From NCBI GenBank assembly GCA_904381285.1, contig CAJFII010000004.1, positions 25,201-89,200 on the forward strand: 64,000 nt of DNA. The letters are read 5' to 3'. Position 1 is the first letter of the stretch; each line of letters opens with the position of its first letter. This DNA comes from an uncultured Clostridia bacterium (GTDB taxonomy: Bacteria; Bacillota; Clostridia; TANB77; CAG-508). Both the position numbers and the translations under genes were made by a program. Below are positions 8,521 through 18,434 of this stretch, piece after piece. The notes below the pieces were generated by a model. It saw only the letters and a program-made list of their open reading frames with translations. It did not search any database and was not told the origin of the DNA.

Positions 8521-10362
8521 ATGTGTGGAATTGTAGGTTACATAGGTACAAAAAAAGCTTGCCCAATTTTAATTGATGGGCTTATGAGGTTAGAATACAG
8601 AGGGTATGACTCTGCTGGTATTTCTACTTTAGAAGAAAATTATATTTCTAATATGAAAAATGTTGGAAGAGTAAAAAATTTATATGATTTAGATGGCATT
8701 AATGATTTAAAAGGAACTATTGGTATTGCACATACTAGATGGGCTACTCATGGAAAACCATCTAAAGAAAATTCTCATCCACATATGGATAATGCAAAAA
8801 TGTTTAGTGTTGTTCATAATGGAATTATTGAAAATTATCAAGAATTAAGAAGTTTTTTAGAAAATGCTGGTTATACTTTCTTATCACAAACAGATACAGA
8901 AACTATTCCAAATTTAATTCATTATTACTATACTAAAGATACAAATAATGATGAAAAGAGATTTTTAAGAGCAGTAAGTTCTGCTTGTAAAGATTTAAAA
9001 GGAAGTTATGCCATAGAAGTAATTTGTAAAGATTATCCTGATGTAATGATAGTAGCAAGAAAAGATAGCCCTTTAGTAATAGGTGCTGGTATTAATGAAA
9101 ATTATATTGCCTCTGATATTCCAGCAGTACTTTCTTATACTAAAAATTTTTATCTTTTAGACGACAATGAAATTGTTGAATTGTACAAAAATAGAATTAA
9201 TTTTTATAATGCTGACTTAGAAAAAATAGATAAAGATGTAAAAAGTATTGATTGGGATGCTGCTTTGAGTGAGAAAAATGGTTATGAAGATTATATGTTA
9301 AAAGAAATTTTTGAACAATCACATACTGTAAGAGAAACTATTGGTTCTAGACTAGTAGCAAATGAACCAGTTAATTTTGATGACATTAATATATCAAAAG
9401 AATATTTACAAAGCATAACTCAAATATATTTAGTAGCATGTGGTACAGCAATGCATGCAGGTCTTGCAGTAAAACCAATGATTGAAAAACTTTGTAAAAT
9501 TCCTGTAACTGTTGATATAGCATCTGAATTTAGATATAGAGATCCTTTAATTGATAACAAAACTCTTTGTATATTTATTAGTCAGTCTGGCGAAACAGCA
9601 GATACACTTGCAGCATTAAAACTTTCAAAAACTTGTGGTGCAAAAACTATTGCAATATCAAATGTAATTGGAAGTTCTATTACAAGAGAAGCAGATTATA
9701 CAGTTTATACTCACGCAGGACCAGAAATTGCTGTAGCATCTACAAAAGCATATACTTCACAGGTAACAATTTTATCTCTATTGGCATTATATTTTGGAGA
9801 ACTTTTAGGTATTAGTGATAAAGATGAAATAGAAGAAATTAAAAGTGAAATTCTTTTATTACCAGAAAAAATTCAAGCTGTATTAGAAAATTTAGATGGT
9901 ATTAAGGAATTTGCAAAAAAAGTTTATACTGAAAAAGACATTTTCTTTTTAGGTAGAGGTATTGACTATACTGTATCTCTAGAGGCTTCTTTAAAATTAA
10001 AAGAAATATCTTATATACATTCAGAAGCATATGCTGCTGGCGAATTAAAACATGGACCTATCGCTTTAATTGAAAACGGAATTACAGTTGTAGGCATAAT
10101 TACAGATCCAAAACTAGTTAGTAAATCTATTAGTAATATTCAAGAAGTAATTACTCGTGGCGCTAAAACTTTAATTATTACAAACCAAGATTTAGAAAAC
10201 AAGAATTATGATGAAGTAATAAATATACCAAAAACTAATCCAATGATTTCACCAATTCTTTCTGTAATACCTTTACAATTATTTGCTTATTATATATCAA
10301 AAGAAAAAGGATTAGATGTAGATAAGCCAAGAAATCTTGCAAAATCTGTTACAGTAGAGTAA
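8521..10362 (+). CDS. glmS: Glutamine-fructose-6-phosphate aminotransferase (isomerizing)
   Basis: GlmS converts fructose-6-P and glutamine to glucosamine-6-P, the first step to UDP-GlcNAc and peptidoglycan. Cys2 in M-C-G-I-V-G-Y is the Ntn glutaminase nucleophile. Two SIS sugar-isomerase domains follow (residues about 290-420 and 465-600), with F-I-S-Q-S-G-E-T-A-D-T and the C-terminal D-K-P-R-N-L-A-K-S-V-T-V-E tail. Length 613 is normal. Expression is controlled by the upstream ribozyme; TAGGAGG precedes the ATG. Confidence 0.98.
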   Translation: MCGIVGYIGTKKACPILIDGLMRLEYRGYDSAGISTLEENYISNMKNVGRVKNLYDLDGINDLKGTIGIAHTRWATHGKPSKENSHPHMDNAKMFSVVHNGIIENYQELRSFLENAGYTFLSQTDTETIPNLIHYYYTKDTNNDEKRFLRAVSSACKDLKGSYAIEVICKDYPDVMIVARKDSPLVIGAGINENYIASDIPAVLSYTKNFYLLDDNEIVELYKNRINFYNADLEKIDKDVKSIDWDAALSEKNGYEDYMLKEIFEQSHTVRETIGSRLVANEPVNFDDINISKEYLQSITQIYLVACGTAMHAGLAVKPMIEKLCKIPVTVDIASEFRYRDPLIDNKTLCIFISQSGETADTLAALKLSKTCGAKTIAISNVIGSSITREADYTVYTHAGPEIAVASTKAYTSQVTILSLLALYFGELLGISDKDEIEEIKSEILLLPEKIQAVLENLDGIKEFAKKVYTEKDIFFLGRGIDYTVSLEASLKLKEISYIHSEAYAAGELKHGPIALIENGITVVGIITDPKLVSKSISNIQEVITRGAKTLIITNQDLENKNYDEVINIPKTNPMISPILSVIPLQLFAYYISKEKGLDVDKPRNLAKSVTVE

Positions 10363-10368
10363 AAGATT

Positions 10369-10405
10369 AATAGAAGTTACTTTTTCTAAAGTAGCTTCTA
10401 TTTTA
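10369..10405 (+). terminator. Terminator after glmS
   Basis: Twelve-bp stem AATAGAAGTTAC with GTAGCTTCTATT (10369-10380 and 10391-10402), followed by TTTT. It may also serve convergent bofA. Confidence 0.88.
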
Positions 10406-10427
10406 TTGTGTAGAAAAATTCAAATTT

Positions 10428-10700
10428 TCATCCTAAGAAAATTTTTAATATGACTAAAAGTATTACTCCTGGAACGCCTAGTATTCCAGCTATTATTGCT
10501 GTTATGTAATTTAAACCTATATGGAATGCAAAGAGTCCACCTATTAAATTTATTAAATATATTACTAATCCACCTAATATGGAATTTAAAACTAATTTTA
10601 AAATACTTCGTATTGGTAATATAAATATTTTTCCAAACAAAAATAAAAAGAAAATACATGCAATATAAATAATCACACTATTAGTATCCAATTTAATCAC
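10428..10700 (-). CDS. bofA: BofA-family regulator of pro-sigma-K processing
   Basis: The 90-residue protein has hydrophobic segments and the BofA C-terminal pattern F-H-I-G-L-N-Y-I-T-A-I-I-A-G-I-L-G-V-P-G-V-I. In Bacillus, BofA with SpoIVFA inhibits the SpoIVFB protease in the outer forespore membrane. The start is GTG 10700, after AAAGG. The neighbour upstream is yaaL, the same order as the classical yaaL-bofA pair. Confidence 0.85.
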   Translation of the reverse strand: MIKLDTNSVIIYIACIFFLFLFGKIFILPIRSILKLVLNSILGGLVIYLINLIGGLFAFHIGLNYITAIIAGILGVPGVILLVILKIFLG

Positions 10701-10757
10701 CTCGTCCTTTTATAACATAGTATGATTAAATTTGGACAATTATTCTTAGTTTTTTAA

Positions 10758-11051
10758 TTATACAGCATTTGTATCTTCTAAATATTTTTCTTTTCTTATT
10801 TCAATTTCTTTTATCATATCTATAATAATACCATTCTTCTTGGCTTTTTTTAGTAAGTAATTTAATTTAGATTGATTTGCTTTTATTTGATATAAATAAT
10901 AATCTATTAGTTCACCTTCTGCAAATTCATAATTTTTATTAGCATTTTTTAAGTCTATTTTTGTTTTAATAATGCTTTTTATTAATTCAACATTAAGATC
11001 TTCTTCGCTCTTTTCAATTAATTTAAGTTCTTTTACAAATTCTTCATACAT
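10758..11051 (-). CDS. yaaL: YaaL / DUF2508 family protein
   Basis: The 97-residue, mostly helical protein has the DUF2508 core Y-Y-L-Y-Q-I-K-A-N-Q-S-K-L-N-Y-L-L-K-K-A-K-K-N-G-I. In Bacillus yaaL lies between recR and bofA; here it also precedes bofA, which supports the call. Its molecular function is unknown. Confidence 0.75.
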   Translation of the reverse strand: MYEEFVKELKLIEKSEEDLNVELIKSIIKTKIDLKNANKNYEFAEGELIDYYLYQIKANQSKLNYLLKKAKKNGIIIDMIKEIEIRKEKYLEDTNAV

Positions 11052-11137
11052 TTACAATTTTCTCCTTTTTCTATATTATTAATATTATATTCCCTTATTC
11101 ATTTTTTATTCACTTGCCTAAATAATTTCTACCTTAT

Positions 11138-11168
11138 CTCTGAATATTAATCTTTTTAATATTCAGAG
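11138..11168 (-). terminator. Stem-loop after sigG
   Basis: A perfect 12-bp stem (CTCTGAATATTA with TAATATTCAGAG) lies 10 bp after the sigG stop. No T-run follows, so it may be a 3'-end stabiliser rather than a full terminator. Confidence 0.5.
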
Positions 11169-11178
11169 TGGTAAATAT

Positions 11179-11952
11179 TTATTTATATAATTTTTTAATT
11201 CTATATATCGCATCTTTTTCTAATCTAGATACTTGTGCTTGACTTATTCCGATTTCATTTGCTACTTCTGTTTGTGTTCTACCATCAAAAAACCTTTTAT
11301 TTATAATCATTTTTTCTCTTTCATTAAGTTTTTTCATGGCTTGTTCGATAGTAATAACATCTGCCCATTTTTCATCAGAATTTTTACTATCCTTAACTTG
11401 GTCCATTATATAAATACTTTCTGTTCCATCATTAAAAACTGGCTCTTGCAAAGAAAGTGGATCTTGTATAGCTTCAAAACTAAATACAATTTCTTCTCTG
11501 TTTACTCCTATTTCTTTTGCAATTTGTTCAATTGTTGGTTCTTTATTAAGCTCTTTTGTAAGTTTTTCTCTTGCTTGTAATGCTTTATATGCTAAATCTC
11601 TAACTGAACGACTTACACGTATTGGGTTATTATCTCTTAAATATCTTCTGATTTCTCCAATAATCATTGGTACAGCATATGTGGAAAATTGAACATTTAA
11701 AGATAAATCAAAATTATCAATAGACTTTATAAGTCCAACACATCCAACTTGAAATAAGTCATCCATATTCTCTGTTCTACCACTAAATCTTTGTAAAACA
11801 CTAAGTACTAATCTCAAATTTCCATTAATAAATTTTTCTCTTGCTTCTAAATCTCCTTGTTTTATTTTTTTAAACAATTCGTCTTTTTCTTCATTAGATA
11901 GAACTGGTAATTTAGATGTATCAACATTACTTATTTCTACTTTTCTAACCAC
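11179..11952 (-). CDS. sigG: RNA polymerase sporulation sigma factor SigG
   Basis: SigG drives late forespore gene expression. I choose GTG 11952, which follows GGAGGATATTTT, giving 257 residues (Bacillus SigG has 260); an in-frame ATG upstream at 12033 lacks this support. The N-terminus K-V-E-I-S-N-V-D-T-S-K-L-P-V-L is the SigG signature. Region 2 reads D-D-L-F-Q-V-G-C-V-G-L-I-K and region 4 ends with G-I-S-Q-A-Q-V-S-R-L-E-K. It lies next to sigE and spoIIGA in the conserved order. Confidence 0.95.
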   Translation of the reverse strand: MVRKVEISNVDTSKLPVLSNEEKDELFKKIKQGDLEAREKFINGNLRLVLSVLQRFSGRTENMDDLFQVGCVGLIKSIDNFDLSLNVQFSTYAVPMIIGEIRRYLRDNNPIRVSRSVRDLAYKALQAREKLTKELNKEPTIEQIAKEIGVNREEIVFSFEAIQDPLSLQEPVFNDGTESIYIMDQVKDSKNSDEKWADVITIEQAMKKLNEREKMIINKRFFDGRTQTEVANEIGISQAQVSRLEKDAIYRIKKLYK

Positions 11953-12066
11953 AAAATATCCTCCTTTTATGAAACACACTTTATATTTTCTTTTATATAA
12001 AATAGTATTTCCAAAGAAAGACATGCTATACAATTACTCTCCGACAGAAGTTGACACTTTTTTTGG

Positions 12067-12805
12067 CTACCCGGTTTTGCTCATAATTTCTTTTTTCATT
12101 TTATTAATAATCTTTTTTTCCAGTCTTGATATGTAACTTTGTGAAATTCCTAACATGTCAGCCACCTCCTTTTGCGTTTTTTCATTTCCACTAATAAATC
12201 CAAATCGTAATTCCATTATATTTTTTTCTCTATTACTTAATTTTTGCATTGACGCTCTTAACAAACTTTTATCTACTTCATCTTCAATAGCTCTTGAGGT
12301 TACATCATTATCTGTTCCTAAAATATCTGACAATAGTAGTTCATTTCCATCTCCATCTTGATTTAATGGCTCATCTATAGATATTTCACCGCTTTATTTT
12401 ATTGCTTCTTCTTAAATACATTAAAATTTCATTTTCAATACATCTAGATGCATATGTTGCAAGCTTTATATTTTTATCTGTGTTAAAAGTATTAACCGCT
12501 TTCATTAGCCCTATAGTTCCAATTGAAATCAAATCTTCTATCCCTATCCCCGTATTTTCAAATTTTTTAGCAATATATACAACTAATCTCAAGTTTCTTT
12601 CTACTAATGTTTGTCTTGCTTTGTCATCTCCTTTAGACAATGCATCTAACATTTTCTCTTCCTCATCTACTTCAAGAGGTGGTGGTAATGTTTGGCTTCC
12701 TCCTATGTAATATATTGGAAGTTCGCTTATGTCCTCTATGTCTTTATTTATGTACTTCACATATATAGTATTAATACTAGACTTTAGTATTTGTAAAATA
12801 TTCAT
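12067..12805 (-). CDS. sigE: RNA polymerase sporulation sigma factor SigE, interrupted by one +1 frameshift at a CGG codon
   Basis: SigE controls early mother-cell genes. Two frames together give a complete SigE. The first part runs from ATG 12805 to TGA 12388-12386, with region 2 ([23 protein letters not shown]). The second part runs from GAA 12387 to 12067, with [19 protein letters not shown] and the region 4 helix-turn-helix. The junction reads AAG CGG TGA A. Omitting the C at 12391 gives K-G-E-I-S, which aligns without gap to the known K-I-R-S-E-V-S of Bacillus SigE. The N-terminal pro-sequence is present for SpoIIGA cleavage. It may be programmed recoding, a mutation, or a sequence error. 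Confidence 0.85.
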
Positions 12806-13706
12806 TCTCCTCACACCTTTCTATAATATCTAACCCAACTAAACCAGTATATGCTCCATTTTTTGTTAAATATTTATCATATATTCCAACAATAATCTTT
12901 TCTAATTCTTTTTCTGTTTCATCTAGTTTAATTATAATTTTGTCTGCAATAAATCCTAATAACAATCCATTTTGTTTACCTAAAGATGAAAATGGTATTA
13001 CCCTAAATTTGGGTAAGTATTCTCGTGACTCCGGTTCTACAAATTCTTTATCTCCTCCTGTTAATATTATATTTAGATTATCTATAATTTCTTTTGGTAT
13101 CAATTCTTCTAGTTCTCTTTTTTCTACTACAATAACAGGCATACCACTTATTGGATCTTTTAATAAGTTTCCTGTATCAATCATTGCTTTTATTGTTACA
13201 CTTTTTTGTCTTAAATATATTTCTATATCACAGAACATATCTTTTTTAGACACTCTATTTTTTACTAATTTAAATGCTATATTTACTATTACAAACCCTA
13301 CTATACCTCCCAAAAATGCTATTTTTATTGGATATGTACCTGTTAAATATCCATTTCGCATTAATATGTCTTGTGGTCTAATAAAATATAGTAAACAAAA
13401 TGCACAACCACCAAAAGCAAATGAAACTAAATAAAATAATATTAATTGTTTCAACAATTGTTTAAAACTTTTAGGATTAAATGCAATATAAATCATTGTA
13501 ATGGACAATATGATTTTTAATATAAAATTAGAATAAATTTCTAATATTGGAATAAAAGATAAAATAGCATATATTCCACCAAGTAAACTAGAAATAATAA
13601 TTCTAATTTGTTTTATCTTTATTTTTCCAATTAGTCCTGTAGCAAACAATATAATATAATTCATACATAGATTTTCCATTAGTATTACATCTAAATATAT
13701 TGTCAA
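12777..13706 (-). CDS. spoIIGA: Sporulation sigma-E processing peptidase
   Basis: SpoIIGA is an aspartic protease in the septal membrane that cleaves pro-SigE after a forespore signal. The N-terminal half holds about five transmembrane segments. The soluble half contains the catalytic [10 protein letters not shown] motif near residue 168. Length 309 is typical. Its 3' end overlaps the sigE start by 29 bp, so the two are coupled. Confidence 0.95.
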   Translation of the reverse strand: MTIYLDVILMENLCMNYIILFATGLIGKIKIKQIRIIISSLLGGIYAILSFIPILEIYSNFILKIILSITMIYIAFNPKSFKQLLKQLILFYLVSFAFGGCAFCLLYFIRPQDILMRNGYLTGTYPIKIAFLGGIVGFVIVNIAFKLVKNRVSKKDMFCDIEIYLRQKSVTIKAMIDTGNLLKDPISGMPVIVVEKRELEELIPKEIIDNLNIILTGGDKEFVEPESREYLPKFRVIPFSSLGKQNGLLLGFIADKIIIKLDETEKELEKIIVGIYDKYLTKNGAYTGLVGLDIIERCEENEYFTNTKV

Positions 13707-13791
13707 CTACAATTCCTCCTCGATTACCATTATCAATTGTTTATTTATTGTACAACTTAATGGTTTAAAATTGTGTCAAAACTTAGTGTAG

Positions 13792-13832
13792 AAAAAAAGA
13801 AATAATCTACATTTATAGACTATTTCTTTTTT
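13792..13832. terminator. Terminator between spoIIGA and the glycine-rich gene
   Basis: Long near-perfect stem with an A7 run on one arm and a T7 run on the other (13792-13809 with 13815-13832). It works in either direction and follows the glycine-rich gene on the minus strand. Confidence 0.8.
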
Positions 13833-13891
13833 TATTTATATTATTTAATTTTGTTTTGACAATATTATTTTATTTTTTCAAGATTTATTAC

Positions 13892-15309
13892 TCACTCATT
13901 TCCTAAAAATGTAATAATGGCATATCCATCTCCACTTCTTACACCTTGAGTCATAACTGTGTTGGTAAATTTATATCCACTAGAATGATCACTACATCCT
14001 GTATATCCACTAATATATGATGAACCTCCGTCCTGCTCCTCCATGAACAGATGTTGCACCACCATAGTAACCACCGCCACCACCGGCTTGTCTTACATTA
14101 GTGACATTATCTTCTGGTACATTATCATTTGCACCAAACCCAAAATCTCCCGCTATAACTTGTGCTATTACTGCACCATTTCTATATTGTATCTGTGTTC
14201 CACCACTAGTCTGTGTTCCACCTGTTCCTATACGGTATCCTCCTGAATACGAAAGACCTCCTTCATTTTGCCCTTCAGTTGTTCCAGAACCACCTACAAG
14301 TCCTCCGTCCTGCTCCTCCTGAACCATATCCATAAATTGTTCCATTTTCTCCATATCGACTATTGGCTCCTCCGCCACCACCAGCAACCATTATTCTTGA
14401 AAGTAGACTATCATCTGTTGCCCAACTCGCATGAGAAGTATTATACCAACTTCCAGTAGAAGCTTGTACTAATCTTACATCTGTGGCGCCTCCACCTGGT
14501 GCTCCATATGCTTCTTGTCCAGCAGTTAGAGGTCCTCCTCCGTTCCAACCACCTGTATAAGTAGTTGTATCTGTTTGATCTGCTGGTCCTCCAGCTCCAC
14601 CTACATAAAAGTATAAGTTAGTGCCTGCATTCAAGTATATATCTCCTTTAGTATATCCTCCTTTTCCTCCATATCTTGTTACAGTATATGTCGAATTTCC
14701 TCCAGATGCACCATATAATTCTATTTGATAATTACCTGGCTTTTGTACACTAAATGTTTGTACAGTTCCTGTATAATTAAATGTTTGACTTATATAATAA
14801 TTCATAGCGTTTGATATAGTTTCTTTACTATTTCCTGCATTATCTACTGCTAATACATGTAAATAATAACTTCCGTATTCTTGTGCTGTATATACAATAT
14901 TTTCAGAAGTTTTTGTAAATGTACCACCTGTATATTTACTAGAATCTGTTCCTATTTGTTCTTTACTCTCTGTAACTACCCATTTACTTTTTGATAAATC
15001 TATACCACTTTCCTTATCCTCTAATGATACTTCTACAGTTAGAGAATTTCCTAGTTCTACTCTATTTTGAGAAATATTAATATTAGCTATTGGTAATTCC
15101 TTATCTGCTGTTGCATTTTCTACTGTAGCATATACATCATCTATATTATTAACACCTTGTTCATATATTTCTTTTATTTTTGCTATTTCTTCTATTTGGC
15201 TAGTTTCACTATTTGTACTTAATATATACATTCCTACTAAATATATTGTAAAAAATAACATAGCTATTAAAACAAATAATGTTATTGAACCCTTTTCTTG
15301 TTTTAGCAT
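13892..15309 (-). CDS. Secreted glycine-rich (PF12810-like) surface protein with pseudopilin-like N-terminus and two +1 frameshifts at CGG
   Basis: The first frame (15309 to 14275) has an N-terminal segment K-Q-E-K-G-S-I-T-L-F-V-L-I followed by one membrane helix. An Ig-like domain follows (residues about 60-165), then a glycine-rich fold with G-G-K-G-G-Y-T-K-G and A-G-G-G-G-G-A-N. At codon CGG 14305-14307 the protein moves to a second frame (to about 14030). At CGG 14028-14030 it moves to a third, ending S-G-D-G-Y-A-I-I-T-F-L at 13892. Both sites have the identical context GGAGGAGCAGGACGGAGG; skipping the C gives poly-Gly, as expected for the family. Function is probably surface adhesion or matrix; it lies alone between ftsZ and spoIIGA. 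Confidence 0.75.
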
Positions 15310-15396
15310 TTCTTCCCTCCAACTTTTTTTATTATTTTATACCATAATAGTTTTTATAACAATAGTTTAAAAATATTTTTTTAATTTTATAACAAA

Positions 15397-15422
15397 AAAA
15401 GAGACAATACCTTGCCTCTTTT
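15397..15422 (-). terminator. Terminator after ftsZ
   Basis: Stem AAAAGAG with CTCTTTT (15416-15422 and 15397-15403, minus-strand order), followed on the minus strand by a T-run. Confidence 0.65.
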
Positions 15423-15439
15423 AATTGATTTATATATTA

Positions 15440-16558
15440 CTATTTATTTAATCCTTTTTTATTTCTTAAGAAAGATGGTATATCTAAGTCTGTTGAATTT
15501 GAACTGCTTTCTGTTGAAACTGGAATTGAATTAATTTTTTTATCCCAAGCTTTTGTAACTTTTTCGGCTACACCAATTGTAGAAATTGGAGCTTCTTGTT
15601 CAAAACCTGTTGCAATTACAGTAATTGCAATTTCGTCTCCCATATTTTCATCAATAACTGCACCAAATATAATATTAGCTTCTGGATCTACACTGCGTTG
15701 AACAAGTTCTGCAGCTGTATTTACTTCATGTAATCCAAGTTCAGGTCCGCCAGTAATGTTTATAATAACTCCTCTTGCTCCTTCTATTGAAGTTTCAAGT
15801 AATGGACTTTGTATTGCTTGTTTTGCAGCATCTTCTGCTCTGTTTTCTCCTGATGCTCTTCCTATACCCATATGAGCCATTCCTGTATTTAACATTATTG
15901 TTTTAACATCTGCAAAGTCTAAGTTTACAAGACCTGGTACAGCAATTAAATCTGAAATACCTTGTACACCTTGTCTTAAAACATCATCTGCCATTTTAAA
16001 TGCATCTACTATAGATGTTTTTCTATCTATAATTTGTAATAATTTATCATTTGGTATTACAACCAATGTATCTACTTTTCCTTTTAAGCTTTCAATTCCT
16101 CGTTCTGCTTGTGAAAGTCTTTTTTTACCTTCAAATGTAAATGGTTTTGTTACAACACCTATTGTTAATATTCCCATTTCTTTTGCACAAGCTGCAACTA
16201 TTGGTGCGGCACCTGTTCCTGTTCCACCACCCATACCAGCTGTTACGAATACCATATCTGCTCCACGTAATACTTCTGCTATTTCTGATTTACTTTCTTC
16301 TGCTGATTGAGCACCAATATCAGGATTTGCTCCTGCTCCAAGTCCTCTTGTTATTTTTTCTCCTATTTGTATTTTAGCACCTGCTTTTGATTCTTGAAGA
16401 GCTTGTCTATCTGTGTTTACAGATATAAATTCTACTCCTCTAATTCCTGATTCAACCATTCTATTTACTGCATTGTTTCCTGCTCCTCCAACACCAATTA
16501 CTTTTATTGTAGCAGTTCCATCCATCATTCTATCATTATTTTCTTCATAGTCTACCAT
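15440..16558 (-). CDS. ftsZ: Cell division GTPase FtsZ
   Basis: FtsZ forms the cytokinetic ring. The tubulin signature G-G-G-T-G-T-G lies at residues 110-116, and the N-terminal G-V-G-G-A-G-N-N-A is intact. The protein ends with [10 protein letters not shown], the conserved peptide that binds FtsA and SepF; both partners are encoded in this window. Length 372 is normal. It lies directly after ftsA. Confidence 0.99.
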   Translation of the reverse strand: MVDYEENNDRMMDGTATIKVIGVGGAGNNAVNRMVESGIRGVEFISVNTDRQALQESKAGAKIQIGEKITRGLGAGANPDIGAQSAEESKSEIAEVLRGADMVFVTAGMGGGTGTGAAPIVAACAKEMGILTIGVVTKPFTFEGKKRLSQAERGIESLKGKVDTLVVIPNDKLLQIIDRKTSIVDAFKMADDVLRQGVQGISDLIAVPGLVNLDFADVKTIMLNTGMAHMGIGRASGENRAEDAAKQAIQSPLLETSIEGARGVIINITGGPELGLHEVNTAAELVQRSVDPEANIIFGAVIDENMGDEIAITVIATGFEQEAPISTIGVAEKVTKAWDKKINSIPVSTESSSNSTDLDIPSFLRNKKGLNK

Positions 16559-16611
16559 TTTTCTATTCCTCCCAAATTTTATTATTTATATTTTAAAATT
16601 AAAAACTTTTA

Positions 16612-17844
16612 TTAAGTATAAAAAAATTCTTTAATTCTTTCCATTATTTTTACAAAAATATTTGTATCTGATTTTGTATCTATGCTACTTGATACTGTTT
16701 TTGCAAAAGGTCGTGCTGCAATATATCTTACTAATGAATATGCTGAACGATATGTTGGTTTTATTGTACTAATTAATCTTCCTGTTGATATTTTTACAGG
16801 TATATTTAATATGATTTTTCCTGCAACATCACTTTTATTTATATTTGTAATTCCTTGTCCTGTTAATATTACATTATTTATTCTAGGTTTAATACCTTGA
16901 TTAGTAATATCTTTATTTACTAGTGAAAATATTTCTTCAACTCTTGCTTCGATAATTTCAATTAATTCTGAGCTTTTAATAACTTTATTTTTGTTACCAT
17001 CACCTTTATATGTATTTAAAATTATGTCATTATCATTGTCTATAAAAGATTTTAAAGCAAGTCCATATTGTCTTTTTAATTTATCTGCCTCTTCTTCAGA
17101 TATTTCTAATACAACAGCAATGTCGTTTGTTATATTATCTCCGCCTAATGGAATTGTATTTGTATAAATAAAAGATTCTCCTTCAAATACACCTATATCT
17201 GTATTTCCTGCACCTATATCTAGTAACATTACATTATCATGTAATTCATTTACATCTAGAATTAAATTTCTTTCTGCTAAAGTATTTGGAACCATACCGT
17301 CTATTTCTATACCTGCTTTTTTAAATATTCCAGAAAGTTGTCTGATATAATCTTTATCTGCTAATACGATTTGTGCATTTAGTGTAAATTCAGAGCTTAA
17401 ACTTCCTACTGGATCTTGTGTTGTTTTTCCATCTTTTAATATAAACTCATTTGGAACAATATCTATTATTGCTTTATTTTCTGGAATTTCTATATCTCTT
17501 ACTTGCATGATAGCTTGTCCTACATCTCTTACTGAAATTCCCGAATATTTATCTTTTAATTCTTTTGTAACGCTATTTTGTACGATTGTTGCGTATTTAC
17601 CTGGAATAGTAACATATGCTGAATTTATTTTTAAATTAGCTTCATCTTCAGCATTTTCGATTGTTTTAGCTATAGCTCTTGCTACTTCATCTTCGTTAAT
17701 TATTTTTCCTTTTTTGATACCTTCACATTTATTGCTTGTAGAACATATAATTTCAATTTGATTAAAATTATTAACTTCTCCTACAACAGCTGATACTTTA
17801 GATGTTCCAATATCAATTCCAACAATTATATCACCTATTGCCAA
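16612..17844 (-). CDS. ftsA: Cell division protein FtsA
   Basis: This actin-fold protein links FtsZ to the membrane. ATPase motifs G-I-D-I-G-T-S-K (residues 9-16) and D-I-G-A-G-N-T-D near 205 are present, and the SHS2 (1C) domain lies between. The C-terminus I-F-V-K-I-M-E-R-I-K-E-F-F is the amphipathic membrane-targeting helix. Length 410 is typical. Confidence 0.97.
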   Translation of the reverse strand: MAIGDIIVGIDIGTSKVSAVVGEVNNFNQIEIICSTSNKCEGIKKGKIINEDEVARAIAKTIENAEDEANLKINSAYVTIPGKYATIVQNSVTKELKDKYSGISVRDVGQAIMQVRDIEIPENKAIIDIVPNEFILKDGKTTQDPVGSLSSEFTLNAQIVLADKDYIRQLSGIFKKAGIEIDGMVPNTLAERNLILDVNELHDNVMLLDIGAGNTDIGVFEGESFIYTNTIPLGGDNITNDIAVVLEISEEEADKLKRQYGLALKSFIDNDNDIILNTYKGDGNKNKVIKSSELIEIIEARVEEIFSLVNKDITNQGIKPRINNVILTGQGITNINKSDVAGKIILNIPVKISTGRLISTIKPTYRSAYSLVRYIAARPFAKTVSSSIDTKSDTNIFVKIMERIKEFFYT

Positions 17845-18000
17845 AGTTTACTCCTCCATTTTTAATGTATTGTTTTTTACTTAGGTAAGAATATTATATT
17901 TTGATAAAAAAGTCAATAGTTTTTGTAATATTTTTGTAATATTCTTGTTGTTATTTTGTAATAATATTCTCTATCGCTTGTGTGCGTAAGCATATACTTT

Positions 18001-18027
18001 AAAAAGATAAAATCTTAAGATTTTATC
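18001..18027 (-). terminator. Terminator after sbp
   Basis: Nine-bp stem GATAAAATC/GATTTTATC with a TTAA loop (18006-18027), followed on the minus strand by TTTTT. It splits the division cluster into murA-to-sbp and ftsA-ftsZ units. Confidence 0.8.
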
Positions 18028-18061
18028 CCTTTATTTTTCATATATATTTAGTAACATGACT

Positions 18062-18433
18062 TTATTTTTGTGTTTCTTCTACTTTGTCTTTTTTGCTGGT
18101 CCATTTATCTATATAATATCTACGTATAATCGCAAGATTTGTAAACATTCTTCCTACAAATACCACTATTGCTGCTAAATATATATCCACATTTAATTTT
18201 TCACCTAAATATGTAAGTAAAATTGAAAGAATTGCATTTCCAAAAAAACCAGATACGAATATTTTTAAATCAAAGTTTCCTTTAAGTACTGATGTAATTC
18301 CTCCAAATACAGAATCTAATGCTGCAACAATAGAAATTGCCAAATATCCAGAAAGACTATATGGTATTATTGGTGCATTCATTCCTGCAATTATTCCTAC
18401 AACACATCCAATTAAAATTGCTATAAAAATCAT
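18062..18433 (-). CDS. sbp: Small basic protein Sbp (DUF1290)
   Basis: The 123-residue protein has three to four membrane segments. The family pattern is visible: G-C-V-V-G-I-I-A-G, A-L-D-S-V-F-G-G and a basic C-terminal tail. sbp lies between the DUF881 genes and ftsA, as in Bacillus. The ATG is 1 bp after the previous stop. The role in division is not defined. Confidence 0.92.
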   Translation of the reverse strand: MIFIAILIGCVVGIIAGMNAPIIPYSLSGYLAISIVAALDSVFGGITSVLKGNFDLKIFVSGFFGNAILSILLTYLGEKLNVDIYLAAIVVFVGRMFTNLAIIRRYYIDKWTSKKDKVEETQK

Positions 18434-18434
18434 T

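Noticed and set aside
12067..12814. Two separate small sigma-factor genes
   Set aside because: The parts are the two halves of one SigE, joined by a single-base shift; neither is a complete sigma factor.
12380..14312. CGG reassigned to another amino acid
   Set aside because: Reassignment would not restore the frame; all three sites need a +1 shift.
14010..14387. Independent genes starting at 14387 and 14083
   Set aside because: They are continuations of the glycine-rich protein in other frames; their start codons lack ribosome sites and lie inside the fold.
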